Assembly: GCA_019423755.1 (NCBI GenBank)
Contig: JAHZAU010000001.1
Location: 1-52,465 of the forward strand
DNA length: 52,465 nt
Direction of reading: 5' to 3'
From: Oscillospiraceae bacterium
GTDB lineage: Bacteria > Bacillota > Clostridia > Oscillospirales > Ruminococcaceae
In this document: piece by piece, positions 30,863-39,090 of the stretch
How positions within the stretch are numbered: the first letter of the stretch is position 1
Layout of the letters: the number at the start of each line of letters is the position of its first letter
Notes under the pieces: model-generated
Seen by the model: only the letters and a program-made list of their open reading frames with translations
Told to the model about the DNA's origin: nothing
The model's database searches: none
Position numbers and translations under genes: made by a program

Positions 30863-31651
30863 TTAACCGAAGACCATCATCTTGGCCACGCCGGCCAGCT
30901 CCCGCAGGGCGTACCCCGGGATGACCAGCGGCGGCGTCCGGCCGGAGACCGCCTTCACCGCTTCCCGCTGGGCGCCGTACCGCCGGGCGTAAAGATAGGC
31001 CCGCCACTGGTGAAAGCCGTCGGTGGCGATGACCAGGTTTTCGCTGAGGCCCTGGCTGCGGATCAGTTCCAGGGAGTAGCGAAGGTTGGTGTCGGTGTTG
31101 GTGCTGTGGCCCTCCAGGTAGATGCGGCGGGGCTCCACCCCGTTTTCCATTAAAAATTGCGCCATAACGCTGGCTTCTGAGTGTTCCTCCCCTTCGCCCT
31201 GGCCGCCGGAGACCACGCAGTTGGCCTCCGGGTTCTGCTCCAGGTAGGCAAGGGCCGCTTCCAGCCGGCGCTGCAGCATGAGGGACGGTTCGTCCCCATT
31301 GATCTTGCAGCCCAGCACCACCACCGTGGCCGGACCTTGGGCCGCCGGGGCGCGCCCGTAAGCGTAATAATTCCAAACGGCGCCGTGGACCGCCAAAACG
31401 CCCACCGCACCGCCTAATGCCATCGCCATCATCCTGCGAAGCCTCCTTTGCCAAACCGGCGCGCCGCTGCGCCGTCCCATTTGATAGCTTCCTGCCAAAA
31501 ACAAGGCCCCTCCCAAGGTCAGCAGGTGGGTACCGGTGTTGCTGACCTGCAGAAAGACCGGCGGCAGCAGGCCGAAAAACAGCATCCAAAGCGCCGCCAC
31601 AAAGCATCCCCAGCGCAGCCAATCGCGCCGGGACACCGGCTGGGTATTCAT
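30863..31651 (-). CDS. YdcF/SanA family (DUF218) membrane protein
   Basis: The 262-residue protein has three hydrophobic helices (about residues 12-35, 40-57 and 72-95) and a C-terminal DUF218 domain with TVVVLGCKINGDEPS, CVVSGGQGEGEEHSEA and VIATDGFHQWRAYL. E. coli relatives (ElyC, SanA, YdcF) are membrane proteins tied to envelope integrity, and ElyC and SanA affect peptidoglycan and undecaprenyl-phosphate use. That role here is inference. No partner gene is adjacent; the promoter at 31727-31755 drives it alone. Confidence 0.9.
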   Translation of the reverse strand: MNTQPVSRRDWLRWGCFVAALWMLFFGLLPPVFLQVSNTGTHLLTLGGALFLAGSYQMGRRSGAPVWQRRLRRMMAMALGGAVGVLAVHGAVWNYYAYGRAPAAQGPATVVVLGCKINGDEPSLMLQRRLEAALAYLEQNPEANCVVSGGQGEGEEHSEASVMAQFLMENGVEPRRIYLEGHSTNTDTNLRYSLELIRSQGLSENLVIATDGFHQWRAYLYARRYGAQREAVKAVSGRTPPLVIPGYALRELAGVAKMMVFG

Positions 31652-31726
31652 AATCCCCCTCCTCTTTCCATATGGTTATCCAGCTCCTTCTGACCCAGGC
31701 AGGTACATCTGTCATACGTTTTTGTT

Positions 31727-31755
31727 ATCATACCACACTTTCCCCCGGCTTTCCA
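31727..31755 (-). promoter_or_regulatory. Probable promoter of the YdcF-like gene
   Basis: Minus strand TGGAAA, 17-base spacer, extended TGG-TATGAT. The 320-base gap 31652-31971 otherwise holds the divergent groESL promoter and CIRCE. Confidence 0.5.
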
Positions 31756-31848
31756 GGAACGGAATATGAATTCTTTTTCCACCAGTCGGGCATATTTTGA
31801 ACGAATTGTTAAATCTCCATTGTTTTTGTGAATTTGCGCCGCAGGGAC

Positions 31849-31876
31849 TTGATTTTTTGGCGGGATGCGGTACAAT
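31849..31876 (+). promoter_or_regulatory. groESL promoter
   Basis: TTGATT, 16-base spacer, TACAAT; CIRCE begins five bases downstream. Confidence 0.85.
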
Positions 31877-31880
31877 ATGT

Positions 31881-31907
31881 TTAGCACTCGGGGATGCGGA
31901 GTGCTAA
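31881..31907 (+). promoter_or_regulatory. CIRCE operator (HrcA binding site)
   Basis: A perfect inverted repeat TTAGCACTC, nine bases, GAGTGCTAA overlaps the start of the transcript. It is the consensus HrcA repressor site, so groESL should be induced by heat and unfolded protein. hrcA itself is not in this window. Confidence 0.97.
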
Positions 31908-31971
31908 AAGCACCGTCCCCGGTACCGAATTTCGTTAATCAAACTTATTTTATATTCACGGAGGAATCGTT

Positions 31972-32256
31972 ATGCAGATCAAACCACTGTTAGACAGAGT
32001 CGTAATTAAATGGGTCGAAGCCGAAGAGACCACCAAGAGCGGCATCATCCTGGCTGGCTCCGCGAAGGAAAAACCCCAGGTCGCTGAGATCGTGGCAGTT
32101 GGCCCCGGCGGTGTGGTAGATGGCAACGAGGTAAAAATGTACGTTAAGGTCGGCGACCGCGTCCTCACCAGCAAATACTCCGGCAGCGAAGTCAAGGTAG
32201 ACGGTCAGGAATACACCATCGTCCGTCAGTCCGACATCCTGGCTATCGTTGAGTAG
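31972..32256 (+). CDS. groES: Co-chaperonin GroES
   Basis: GroES is the ring-shaped lid of the GroEL folding chamber. The 94-residue protein is full length and has the family N terminus MQIKPLLDRVVIKW, the mobile loop around EETTKSGIILAGSAKE, and the C-terminal YTIVRQSDILAIVE. GGAGG lies before the start. It is the first gene of the CIRCE-controlled operon, 73 bases before groEL. Codons look more biased to GCT/GTT-type than in neighbours, as expected of highly expressed genes. Confidence 0.98.
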   Translation: MQIKPLLDRVVIKWVEAEETTKSGIILAGSAKEKPQVAEIVAVGPGGVVDGNEVKMYVKVGDRVLTSKYSGSEVKVDGQEYTIVRQSDILAIVE

Positions 32257-32329
32257 TCCCCTTTCCCATCACCCGATTCCTGCAATTTATCGCTTTTTAT
32301 CTTTGTTTTATCGTTGGAGGTAATGTATC

Positions 32330-33958
32330 ATGTCCAAACTGATTGCTTATGGCGAAGAAGCCAGAAAATCTCTGCAGAAAGGCATCGACCAGCTGGCCGA
32401 TACCGTAAAAATCACCCTGGGCCCCAAAGGCCGCAACGTGGTGCTGGATAAAAAATTCGGCTCTCCGCTGATCACCAACGACGGTGTGACCATCGCCAAG
32501 GAGATCGAGCTGGAAGATCCCTTTGAAAATATGGGCGCGCAGCTGCTCAAAGAAGTTGCCACCAAGACCAACGACGCTGCCGGTGACGGTACCACCACCG
32601 CTACCCTGCTGGCTCAGGCTCTGGTCCGCGAAGGCATGAAGAACGTCACCGCCGGTGCCAACCCCATGGTCCTGAAAAAGGGCATCAGCAAAGCCGTTGA
32701 CGCTGCTGTAGACGCTGTGATCAAAAACTCCAAAAAGGTCAACGGTTCCGCTGACATCGCCCGTGTTGCTACCGTTTCTTCCGCTGACGAGCAGATCGGT
32801 ACTCTGATCTCTGAAGCCATGGAAAAGGTCAGCAAAGACGGCGTTATCACCCTGGAAGAGTCCAAGACCGGCAAGACCGAGATCGACGTGGTAGAAGGTA
32901 TGCAGTTCGACCGCGGCTACATCTCCCCCTACATGGTAACCGATACCGAAAAGATGGAAGCCGACATCGACGATGCTCTGCTGCTCATCACCGATAAGAA
33001 GATCTCCAACATCCAGGAGATCCTTCCCCTGCTGGAACAGATCGTCCAGTCCGGCAAGAAACTGGTCATCATCGCTGAGGATGTGGAAGGCGAAGCCCTG
33101 ACCACCCTGCTGGTCAACAAACTGCGCGGCACCTTCACCTGCGTTGCTGTCAAAGCTCCGGGCTTTGGCGACCGCAGAAAAGAGATGCTCCGCGATATCG
33201 CTATCCTGACCGGCGGCCAGGTTATCAGCTCCGAGCTGGGCCTGGAACTGAAAGACACCACCGTCGACATGCTGGGCCGCGCCGGTGAAGTGAAGATCCA
33301 GAAGGAAAACACCATCATCGTTCACGGTGCTGGCGACAAACAGGCCATTGCTGACCGTGTGGCTCAGATCCGCACCCAGCTGGCTGCTACCACCTCCGAG
33401 TTCGACAAAGAGAAGCTCCAGGAGCGTCTGGCCAAACTGGCCGGCGGTGTTGCCGTCATCAAGGTCGGCGCCGCTACCGAAGTGGAGATGAAAGAAAAGA
33501 AACTGCGCATCGAGGACGCCCTCTCCGCTACTAAAGCCGCCATTGAGGAAGGCATCGTAGCTGGCGGCGGTACCGCTCTCATCAACGCCATCCCCGCTGT
33601 CAAAGCTCTGGTCGACACCCTGGAAGGCGACGAAAAGACCGGCGCCCGCATCGTGCTCAAAGCGCTGGAAGAGCCCGTCCGTCAGATCGCTATCAACGCT
33701 GGTGTAGACGGTTCCGTTATCGTCAACGACCTGCTGCATGCCGACAAGGTTGGCTACGGCTACGACGCTTACAAAGAAGTATACGTCGACATGATCGAAG
33801 CCGGTATCGTTGACCCCACCAAGGTCACTCGTTCCGCTCTGCAGAACGCTGCTTCCGTGGCTTCCATGGTTCTGACCACCGAGTCCCTGGTTGCCGACAA
33901 GAAGGAAGAAAACGCTCCGGCCGCTCCCATGGGCGGCGGTATGGGCGGCATGATGTAA
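32330..33958 (+). CDS. groEL: Chaperonin GroEL
   Basis: GroEL forms the 14-subunit ATP-driven folding chamber. The 542-residue protein is full length: ATP-binding TLGPKGRNVVL and NDGVTIAKE, the DGTTTATLLAQAL motif with the catalytic Asp, the apical domain (about 190-370), the AAIEEGIVAGGG signature near 405, and the Gly/Met tail MGGGMGGMM. No insertions or missing catalytic residues. GGAGG precedes the start. It is co-transcribed with groES and followed by a strong terminator. Confidence 0.99.
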   Translation: MSKLIAYGEEARKSLQKGIDQLADTVKITLGPKGRNVVLDKKFGSPLITNDGVTIAKEIELEDPFENMGAQLLKEVATKTNDAAGDGTTTATLLAQALVREGMKNVTAGANPMVLKKGISKAVDAAVDAVIKNSKKVNGSADIARVATVSSADEQIGTLISEAMEKVSKDGVITLEESKTGKTEIDVVEGMQFDRGYISPYMVTDTEKMEADIDDALLLITDKKISNIQEILPLLEQIVQSGKKLVIIAEDVEGEALTTLLVNKLRGTFTCVAVKAPGFGDRRKEMLRDIAILTGGQVISSELGLELKDTTVDMLGRAGEVKIQKENTIIVHGAGDKQAIADRVAQIRTQLAATTSEFDKEKLQERLAKLAGGVAVIKVGAATEVEMKEKKLRIEDALSATKAAIEEGIVAGGGTALINAIPAVKALVDTLEGDEKTGARIVLKALEEPVRQIAINAGVDGSVIVNDLLHADKVGYGYDAYKEVYVDMIEAGIVDPTKVTRSALQNAASVASMVLTTESLVADKKEENAPAAPMGGGMGGMM

Positions 33959-33983
33959 TCGCCCCTCCCCCCTTTTGCAAAAC

Positions 33984-34017
33984 AAAAGCCAGTCCCGCAC
34001 GGGGCTGGCTTTTTTGC
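33984..34017 (+). terminator. groESL terminator
   Basis: Stem AAAAGCCAGTCCC / GGGGCTGGCTTTT (one imperfect base) followed by TT and a short T-run. Confidence 0.92.
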
Positions 34018-34026
34018 GGCTTTTCG

Positions 34027-34056
34027 TGGACAAGAGCGGCGGTTTTATGGTATGGT
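34027..34056 (+). promoter_or_regulatory. Promoter of the Gfo/Idh/MocA gene
   Basis: TGGACA, 18-base spacer, extended TGG-TATGGT, 29 bases before the start codon. Confidence 0.5.
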
Positions 34057-34085
34057 TAAAGAAAACGTGCAAGGAGGACCCTAGT

Positions 34086-35096
34086 ATGATTCGTCTGGCA
34101 ACCATCGGCACCGGCTGGATCGTGGAAGATTTCCTCAAAGCGGCCCAGCTGGCGGGCGGATACCAATGGACCGGATGCTACTCCCGCAACGCCGCCCACG
34201 GCGAGGCCTTTTCCCGGCGCTGCGCCTGGGAAAACCCGCCCCGGGTGTTCTGCTCCCTGGAACAGCTGGCGGCGGACCCGGACATCGACGCGGTGTACAT
34301 CGCCAGCCCCAACCTGTTCCACGCGCCCCAGTCCCGGCTGATGCTCTCCCACCAAAAGCATGTCCTCTGTGAAAAACCCCTGGCGGTGACCCCGGAGCAG
34401 ATCGCCGAGCTGCAGGCTCTGGCCCGGGAGCGGGGGCTTATCTACCTGGAAGCGGTACCGGGGCTTTTCTCCCCCCGTCTGCGCCTGCTGGAACAGGCTG
34501 CCGCCCAGATCGGCCCGCTGCGGCTGCTCCGGGTGGACAACAGCCAGTATTCCTCCAAATACGCCGCCTACTTAGCCGGTCAGACCCCCAACATCTTTAA
34601 CCCGGAGATGGCCGCCGGCTGCCTCATGGACATCGGCATCTACTGCGTCTACCCGGTGGTCAAGCTGCTGGGCATGCCCCGGCAGGTACAGGCGTCGGCG
34701 CAGTTTTTGCGCACCGGGGCCGACGGCAGCGGCGCCGCCCTGCTGCGCTACCCTGGCGCGACGGCGGTCCTCACTTACTCCAAAACCGCCCAGGCTGCCT
34801 GCGGCTCCGAGCTGCAGGGCGAACGGGGCGTCCTTTCCTTCCGGCAGCCCTCCCAGATCGCCTTTTTGGAGCGCCGGTTCCTGGACGGCCAGGAACCGCC
34901 CCTTCCTCTGGCGGGCCAGGTGGAGCCCAAAGCGGAGCAGATGAGCTGGGAAGCCCGGGCCTTCCGGGACCTGATCCTGGGCCAGCCCCAGGGGTGGGAA
35001 CCGCTGGAACGGTACCAAGAGCTTTCCATGCAGGTCTGCCAGGTGCTTTCCCAGATTCGGCTCTCGGCTGGCATCCACCTGCGCTACGAGCCGTAA
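34086..35096 (+). CDS. Gfo/Idh/MocA family oxidoreductase
   Basis: The 336-residue enzyme is an NAD(P)-dependent sugar or polyol oxidoreductase. It has the Rossmann start LATIGTGWIVEDFL, the family EKP motif HVLCEKPLAV at about residues 90-100, and the C-terminal domain with LMDIGIYCVYPV where substrate would bind. The start MIRLATIG has AAGGAGG eight bases upstream; an in-frame ATG 37 codons earlier runs through the groEL terminator and is rejected. No pathway partner lies next to it, so the sugar is unknown. A terminator shared with the convergent TPR gene follows. Confidence 0.9.
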   Translation: MIRLATIGTGWIVEDFLKAAQLAGGYQWTGCYSRNAAHGEAFSRRCAWENPPRVFCSLEQLAADPDIDAVYIASPNLFHAPQSRLMLSHQKHVLCEKPLAVTPEQIAELQALARERGLIYLEAVPGLFSPRLRLLEQAAAQIGPLRLLRVDNSQYSSKYAAYLAGQTPNIFNPEMAAGCLMDIGIYCVYPVVKLLGMPRQVQASAQFLRTGADGSGAALLRYPGATAVLTYSKTAQAACGSELQGERGVLSFRQPSQIAFLERRFLDGQEPPLPLAGQVEPKAEQMSWEARAFRDLILGQPQGWEPLERYQELSMQVCQVLSQIRLSAGIHLRYEP

Positions 35097-35112
35097 ACCA
35101 AATTTTCCGCGC

Positions 35113-35152
35113 AAAAAAGCCGGGCCTCTCCACGCGAGAAGTCCGGCTTTTG
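35113..35152. terminator. Bidirectional terminator between oxidoreductase and TPR gene
   Basis: Stem AAAAGCCGG / CCGGCTTTT with an A-run and a T-run. Confidence 0.9.
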
Positions 35153-35164
35153 TTGTGTTTTGGT

Positions 35165-36631
35165 TTATTCCGGCTGGGTGGGGTTGATGCCCACAGCGCC
35201 GCAGTCCATGCGGTAAACGTGGAAGCGCGGCTCCTTGAGGCCCGCCGAGAACAAGATCGGCGCTGCCTCTTTGAGGAAGGTCGGCATATCCCAGCACACC
35301 ACGTCGATGTAGGAGCAGTCCTCTCCCACTGCGCCGCCGATGGCACGGCCGAAGGGAGCGCACTTTTTGGCGATGGCCTGTTCCAGACCGGCGCGCAGCA
35401 GCGCCCGCTCCCGGTTTTCTCCGGGGGCATTTTTGTAGTACAGGAAGCCGTAGACCACGCCGTCGGCCAGCTCCTCCTCCACCAGGCGGGGGTCATTGTG
35501 GTAGTAACCCTGGACCACCTCAGGGCAGGCGGTGAAGCCCACCGCTACGTCGGCACGGGGTACCACCCGCTGTTCCGCAGCCGGCGGCGCCAGACGGTAC
35601 GCCTGGAACACGGCGCAGGGGTCGAAGTTCTTGGCCTTTTCCCAGTCGCCCTGGTAGAGGGACTCGACGATCCAGCCCTCTACGTCGTCCAGCAGGATGC
35701 TGCTCTCGCCGGTACGGGGCTCGGTAAGCACCTCCAGCTTGGTGATATGCCGGATGTGGGAAAGCTCCCCGATGCGCTGGTCCAGCAGGATGTTCAGCGC
35801 CCGTTTGGCCTGCAGCACCACCTTGGGGTTCTTGTCCTGAAGGTAGGGCAGCAGCTTTTCGCAGTAAAGGGCCAGGGACGCCTGCTGGTTGTCCTGAGCC
35901 TGGGCCCAGACCTGGACGTCGGCGCTGCGCAGCTCGATGTTGCCTACCCGCAGCCCCACCTGGGGCCCGCAGGCCTGGCGGCCCACCTTGAAGTTCCAGT
36001 GTTCCTGCAGCTCCTTGGGGGCGGTCTGCTGCCAGTACATCAGCTTAAAGAGGCGGTGACGGGCGCCGTCGGGGGTCAGGGACAGCTCGCACTTCCCTTC
36101 CCGCATCCCCAGCTCAAAGAACACATGGCGGAAGCCCAGGTTCAGCAGCCGCTGGGTCAGCAGAACCGCCTGCTGCAAAGTCTCCTTTTTGGTAAGCAGC
36201 TGGCGCAGTTTCTCCTCTTCCCGGACAAACACCTGCCAGAAGGCCTCCATGCGGCGGGCAAAGGGGGTCGCTACCGGCCAGGCCAGGTCGGTCTTGCACA
36301 TCTGGATAAACTCTTCCACGTCCTCGTCGCCGGGGCAAAGCTCCAGCACCTTCTGGAACAGCAGCAGCGCCTGGCGCTCCTGGTGCAGGTAGTAGTGGGC
36401 GTAGGCCGTCCGGTACAGCCAGGCCGGGTCGTTTTGGCCCTCCTTGGCGTAGGGAATCAGCAGCTGCAGCGCCTTGCCGTACTGGTCCAGGTTGTTGTAC
36501 GCCCGGGCCAGCAGGCCGTCCATCTCGTAATCCCGCGCCGCTTTGGGCATGGCCTCCACGGCGTCTACGATCTTTTGATATTCCTGAAGCTGGTGCCATT
36601 TCTCCAGCTGTTTGCGCATACTTTCCTCCAT
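35165..36631 (-). CDS. TPR-repeat protein of unknown function
   Basis: The 488-residue soluble protein has an N-terminal solenoid of about four TPR-like repeats (residues about 8-120; note DYEMDGLLARAYNNLDQYGKA and AYAHYYLHQERQALLLFQKV), then a large mixed domain (about 165-488) that I cannot assign. Late segments AIGGAVGEDCSYIDVVCWDM and RFHVYRMDCGAVGINP look like a small alpha/beta domain as found in DUF-type proteins of gut Clostridia. The start has GGAGG six bases before MEES. The gene is alone between terminators; a chaperone-like or peptide-binding role would be a guess. Confidence 0.75.
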   Translation of the reverse strand: MEESMRKQLEKWHQLQEYQKIVDAVEAMPKAARDYEMDGLLARAYNNLDQYGKALQLLIPYAKEGQNDPAWLYRTAYAHYYLHQERQALLLFQKVLELCPGDEDVEEFIQMCKTDLAWPVATPFARRMEAFWQVFVREEEKLRQLLTKKETLQQAVLLTQRLLNLGFRHVFFELGMREGKCELSLTPDGARHRLFKLMYWQQTAPKELQEHWNFKVGRQACGPQVGLRVGNIELRSADVQVWAQAQDNQQASLALYCEKLLPYLQDKNPKVVLQAKRALNILLDQRIGELSHIRHITKLEVLTEPRTGESSILLDDVEGWIVESLYQGDWEKAKNFDPCAVFQAYRLAPPAAEQRVVPRADVAVGFTACPEVVQGYYHNDPRLVEEELADGVVYGFLYYKNAPGENRERALLRAGLEQAIAKKCAPFGRAIGGAVGEDCSYIDVVCWDMPTFLKEAAPILFSAGLKEPRFHVYRMDCGAVGINPTQPE

Positions 36632-36676
36632 GTGGTTCCTCCGTTCTCCCCGGTACGTGGGGACAAGCTCCTGTAT

Positions 36677-36705
36677 AGTTTATCACATTTTGCTGCAAAT
36701 GTCAC
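36677..36705 (-). promoter_or_regulatory. Possible promoter of the TPR gene
   Basis: Minus strand GTGACA, 17-base spacer, TAAACT, about 46 bases before the start. Confidence 0.4.
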
Positions 36706-36725
36706 CTACCCTCTCCCCCACCGCG

Positions 36726-36761
36726 AAAAAACCGGCCCCGCCGCACAGGCAGAGCCGGTTT
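36726..36761 (-). terminator. Terminator of the NCS2 permease gene
   Basis: Arms AAACCGGC (36729-36736) and GCCGGTTT (36754-36761) with the minus-strand U-run. Confidence 0.8.
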
Positions 36762-36802
36762 GTTGTTTGCAGCAGGAAAGGCCGGGACCGCCCCCTAGGC
36801 TG

Positions 36803-38206
36803 CTACATAACGATGATAAAGCGCAGGACGAACAGGGCGCAGAGGACATAGAGGATGGGATGGACCTCTTTGGCCTTACCGCGGACCAGCTTGTTGATGG
36901 TGTAGAACAGGAAGCCTGCGGCGATGCCGTCGGCGATGCTGTAAGCGAAGGGCATGCAGGCGATGGTCAGGAAGGCCGGCAGCGCTACCTCAAAGTCGTT
37001 CCACTCGATGTTGACCACGTTGGCCATCATCAGCACGCCGACAATGATCAGCACCGGGGCGGTGGCGGCGGTGGGCACCAGACCCAGGAAGGGAGAAGCC
37101 ACAATGGCCACCAGGAACAGCAGGCCGGTGGTGCAGGCGGTCAGGCCGGTGCGGCCGCCTTCGGAGACGCCGGAAGCCGACTCCACGAAGGTGGTGGTGG
37201 TGGAAGTACCCAGCACCGCGCCGACCGAAGTGGCGATGGCATCGGCCAGCAGGGCGCCGCTGGCTCGAGGCAGGTTGCCCTCCTCATCCAGCATATCCGC
37301 CCGGGCGGCGGTGCCGATAAGGGTGCCGATGGTGTCGAACATATCCACCAGCACCAGAGCGATCAGTACCGAGAAGACCGACAGGATGCCGGCGGCGAAG
37401 CCGTCTTCCAGGCGGAACAGCTCGCCGAAGCCCTGGGCGAACTTGCCGAAGGTGGGCGCCAGCGACGGGATGGAGGACAGGCCGGCCGGCGCGGTGACGC
37501 CGACGTCGATGCCAAGGCCGAACTGCAGCACACAGCCCACCGCCGAGGTGATGAGGATGCCCAGGAAGAGGGCGCCCTTGACCCGGCGGACGTAAAGTAC
37601 CGCCAGCACCACCAGGCCAAAGATGGCAAGCAAGGTGGATGCACCGGCGAAGTTAAAGGCCGGGACCGGGGAAGCGTTGGCCAGGATGGTGCCGGTCTCT
37701 GTCTGGGTGTAGTTGCCGGGGTCGATGGTGAACTTCAGGAGGTTTGCGTTTTTCAGGCCGATGAAGGCGATGAAGAAGCCGATGCCCACCGAAATGGCGT
37801 TTTTCAGCGATTTGGGGATGGCGCGGACGATGGCCTCCCGCACGCCGGTCACGGTAATGACGATGAAGATACAGCCGGACAGGAACACCGCTGCCAGCGC
37901 TGCCCGCCAGGAGTAGCCCATGGAGCCGCAGATGGTGTAGGCAAAGTAGGCGTTCAGTCCCATACCGGGAGCCAGCGCGAAGGGGTAGTTTGCCAGGAAG
38001 GCCATGAGCAGGGTGCCCAACGCTGCAGAGATACAGGTGGCCAGCATGACCGCGCCGGCGTCCATCCCAGCGGAAGCCAGGATCTGCGGGTTAACAAAGA
38101 TAATGTACGCCATGGTGAAGAAGGAGGTCAGGCCAGCCATGACCTCGGTCTTTACCGTGGTGTGGTTTTCTTTGAGGTGAAACAGGTTTTCCAACAATTT
38201 ACTCAT
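36803..38206 (-). CDS. NCS2 family purine permease (PbuG/AzgA type)
   Basis: This 467-residue membrane protein should import hypoxanthine, guanine or adenine with protons. It has the NCS2 plan of about 12 to 14 helices in two inverted repeats, with the AzgA-subfamily marks TEVMAGLTSFFTMAYIIFVN at the N terminus, ALAPGMGLNAYFAY in TM3, and the second-half motif LVDMFDTIGTLIGTA and GTSTTTTFVESASGVSEGGR near the substrate site. Start is MSKLLENL with GGAG five bases upstream. Its 5' leader has a promoter and a terminator-like hairpin but not the purine riboswitch pattern. A single-gene unit. Confidence 0.94.
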   Translation of the reverse strand: MSKLLENLFHLKENHTTVKTEVMAGLTSFFTMAYIIFVNPQILASAGMDAGAVMLATCISAALGTLLMAFLANYPFALAPGMGLNAYFAYTICGSMGYSWRAALAAVFLSGCIFIVITVTGVREAIVRAIPKSLKNAISVGIGFFIAFIGLKNANLLKFTIDPGNYTQTETGTILANASPVPAFNFAGASTLLAIFGLVVLAVLYVRRVKGALFLGILITSAVGCVLQFGLGIDVGVTAPAGLSSIPSLAPTFGKFAQGFGELFRLEDGFAAGILSVFSVLIALVLVDMFDTIGTLIGTAARADMLDEEGNLPRASGALLADAIATSVGAVLGTSTTTTFVESASGVSEGGRTGLTACTTGLLFLVAIVASPFLGLVPTAATAPVLIIVGVLMMANVVNIEWNDFEVALPAFLTIACMPFAYSIADGIAAGFLFYTINKLVRGKAKEVHPILYVLCALFVLRFIIVM

Positions 38207-38253
38207 CCTCTCTCCGATTCCTCAAGGGTTGGGGCCGCGGCCCCGTTTCTGCC

Positions 38254-38294
38254 AAAAAAGGATCTGCGCCTCCGGGTCCCGGCCGGGGGCGCAG
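38254..38294 (-). promoter_or_regulatory. Leader hairpin with U-run upstream of the NCS2 permease gene (attenuator candidate)
   Basis: On the minus strand CTGCGCC and GGCGCAG (38264-38294) pair around a GC-rich loop and are followed, after four bases, by TTTTTT. It lies only about ten bases after the predicted transcription start and 48 bases before the start codon. A second helix GGGGCCGCGGCCCC follows at 38231-38244. Together they could control read-through. Confidence 0.5.
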
Positions 38295-38309
38295 TCGCTT
38301 TCACCTATC

Positions 38310-38337
38310 ATCATACCCGAAAACGGGAAAAATACAA
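38310..38337 (-). promoter_or_regulatory. Promoter of the NCS2 permease gene
   Basis: Minus strand TTGTAT, 16-base spacer, TATGAT. The rest of the 325-base gap 38207-38531 shows no gene I can support. Confidence 0.55.
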
Positions 38338-38531
38338 GAGCCGGAGCAGAGTTTTTTGCGAAAAGTGCCGTTTTCCGCTGCCGGACCAGAGGCTGGCCCT
38401 TTTGGTATAAAAAAGGGATATCCGCCCAAGCTTTCTGCAAGAACGCCTCCAGCTTATCCGGCGCAGTCGGTATCCCCCGCCCCTTCAGCGCATAAGCTGG
38501 TACCATCTTTTTTACAGAAAGGATGATCCGT

Positions 38532-39005
38532 ATGTCCTGTCCTCCCCTGCTCCGCAAGCTATTTTACCTGCTGCTGCCCTTGGTGGGCGGCGGCTTGGTG
38601 GGCTTTCTTACCCGAAGCGGTATGGAGTCCTACGAAACGCTGCAGCGCCCGCCCCTTTCCCCGCCGGGGATCGTCTTCCCCATCGCCTGGACCATCCTCT
38701 ACCTGCTCATGGGCTGGGCCAGCTGGCGCATCGTCTGCCGCTTTGGCAAGCGCGCCCCCGGCATGGACTGGTACTGGCTGCAGCTGGGGCTCAATTTCCT
38801 GTGGCCGGTGCTGTTCTTCTCCCTGGAGCTGCGGGGCGCGGCGCTGGTGCTGCTGGTGATCCTGCTGGGCGCCGCCGGGCGATGTGCGTGGCTTTTCTCC
38901 CGGCAGGACCGGCTGGCCGGGTGGCTGCTGGTGCCGTATCTGGCGTGGCTTGGTTTTGCCACCTACCTGAACCTGGGTGTAGTTTGGCTCAACGGCATCT
39001 CCTAA
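38532..39005 (+). CDS. TspO/MBR family membrane protein
   Basis: The 157-residue protein has five helices and the TspO signatures: PPLSPPGIVFPIAWTILYLL, the WTxLYxxMG motif as AWTILYLLMGWASW, QLGLNFLWPVLFF, and the last-helix PYLAWLGFATYLNLG. TspO proteins bind porphyrins and related ligands; the bacterial role is often tied to tetrapyrrole stress. The start codon at 38532 has AAGGA eight bases before it; an ATG nine bases earlier overlaps that site. Ligand cannot be read from the sequence. Confidence 0.93.
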   Translation: MSCPPLLRKLFYLLLPLVGGGLVGFLTRSGMESYETLQRPPLSPPGIVFPIAWTILYLLMGWASWRIVCRFGKRAPGMDWYWLQLGLNFLWPVLFFSLELRGAALVLLVILLGAAGRCAWLFSRQDRLAGWLLVPYLAWLGFATYLNLGVVWLNGIS

Positions 39006-39020
39006 GCGCTCCGAGGGCGC

Positions 39021-39069
39021 AAAAAGCCCCGGGCCTTGCTTTTGCGCAGGGTCCGGGGCTTGGTTTTTG
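39021..39069. terminator. Bidirectional terminator between tspO-like and amidase genes
   Basis: Arms AAGCCCCGG (39025-39033) and CCGGGGCTT (39054-39062), inner helix, A-run before and T-rich tail after. Confidence 0.88.
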
Positions 39070-39090
39070 TTTGGGAAGGGGCTGGGGCCG

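Noticed and set aside
32297..34138. A 613-codon minus-strand open frame opposite groEL.
   Set aside because: A known artefact of GroEL codon use; no family and no ribosome site.
38207..38340. A purine riboswitch in front of the NCS2 permease gene.
   Set aside because: The conserved core with TATA...ATATGG-type P1/J regions and the two loop motifs are not present; only GC hairpins are seen.
34994..38410. A 1138-codon plus-strand open frame across the TPR and NCS2 genes.
   Set aside because: It spans two real minus-strand genes, a terminator and a promoter; composition is that of a shadow frame.
38222..38557. A 111-codon minus-strand frame upstream of the NCS2 gene.
   Set aside because: It overlaps the predicted promoter, the leader hairpin and the TspO start, and lacks a good ribosome site and any recognisable domain.
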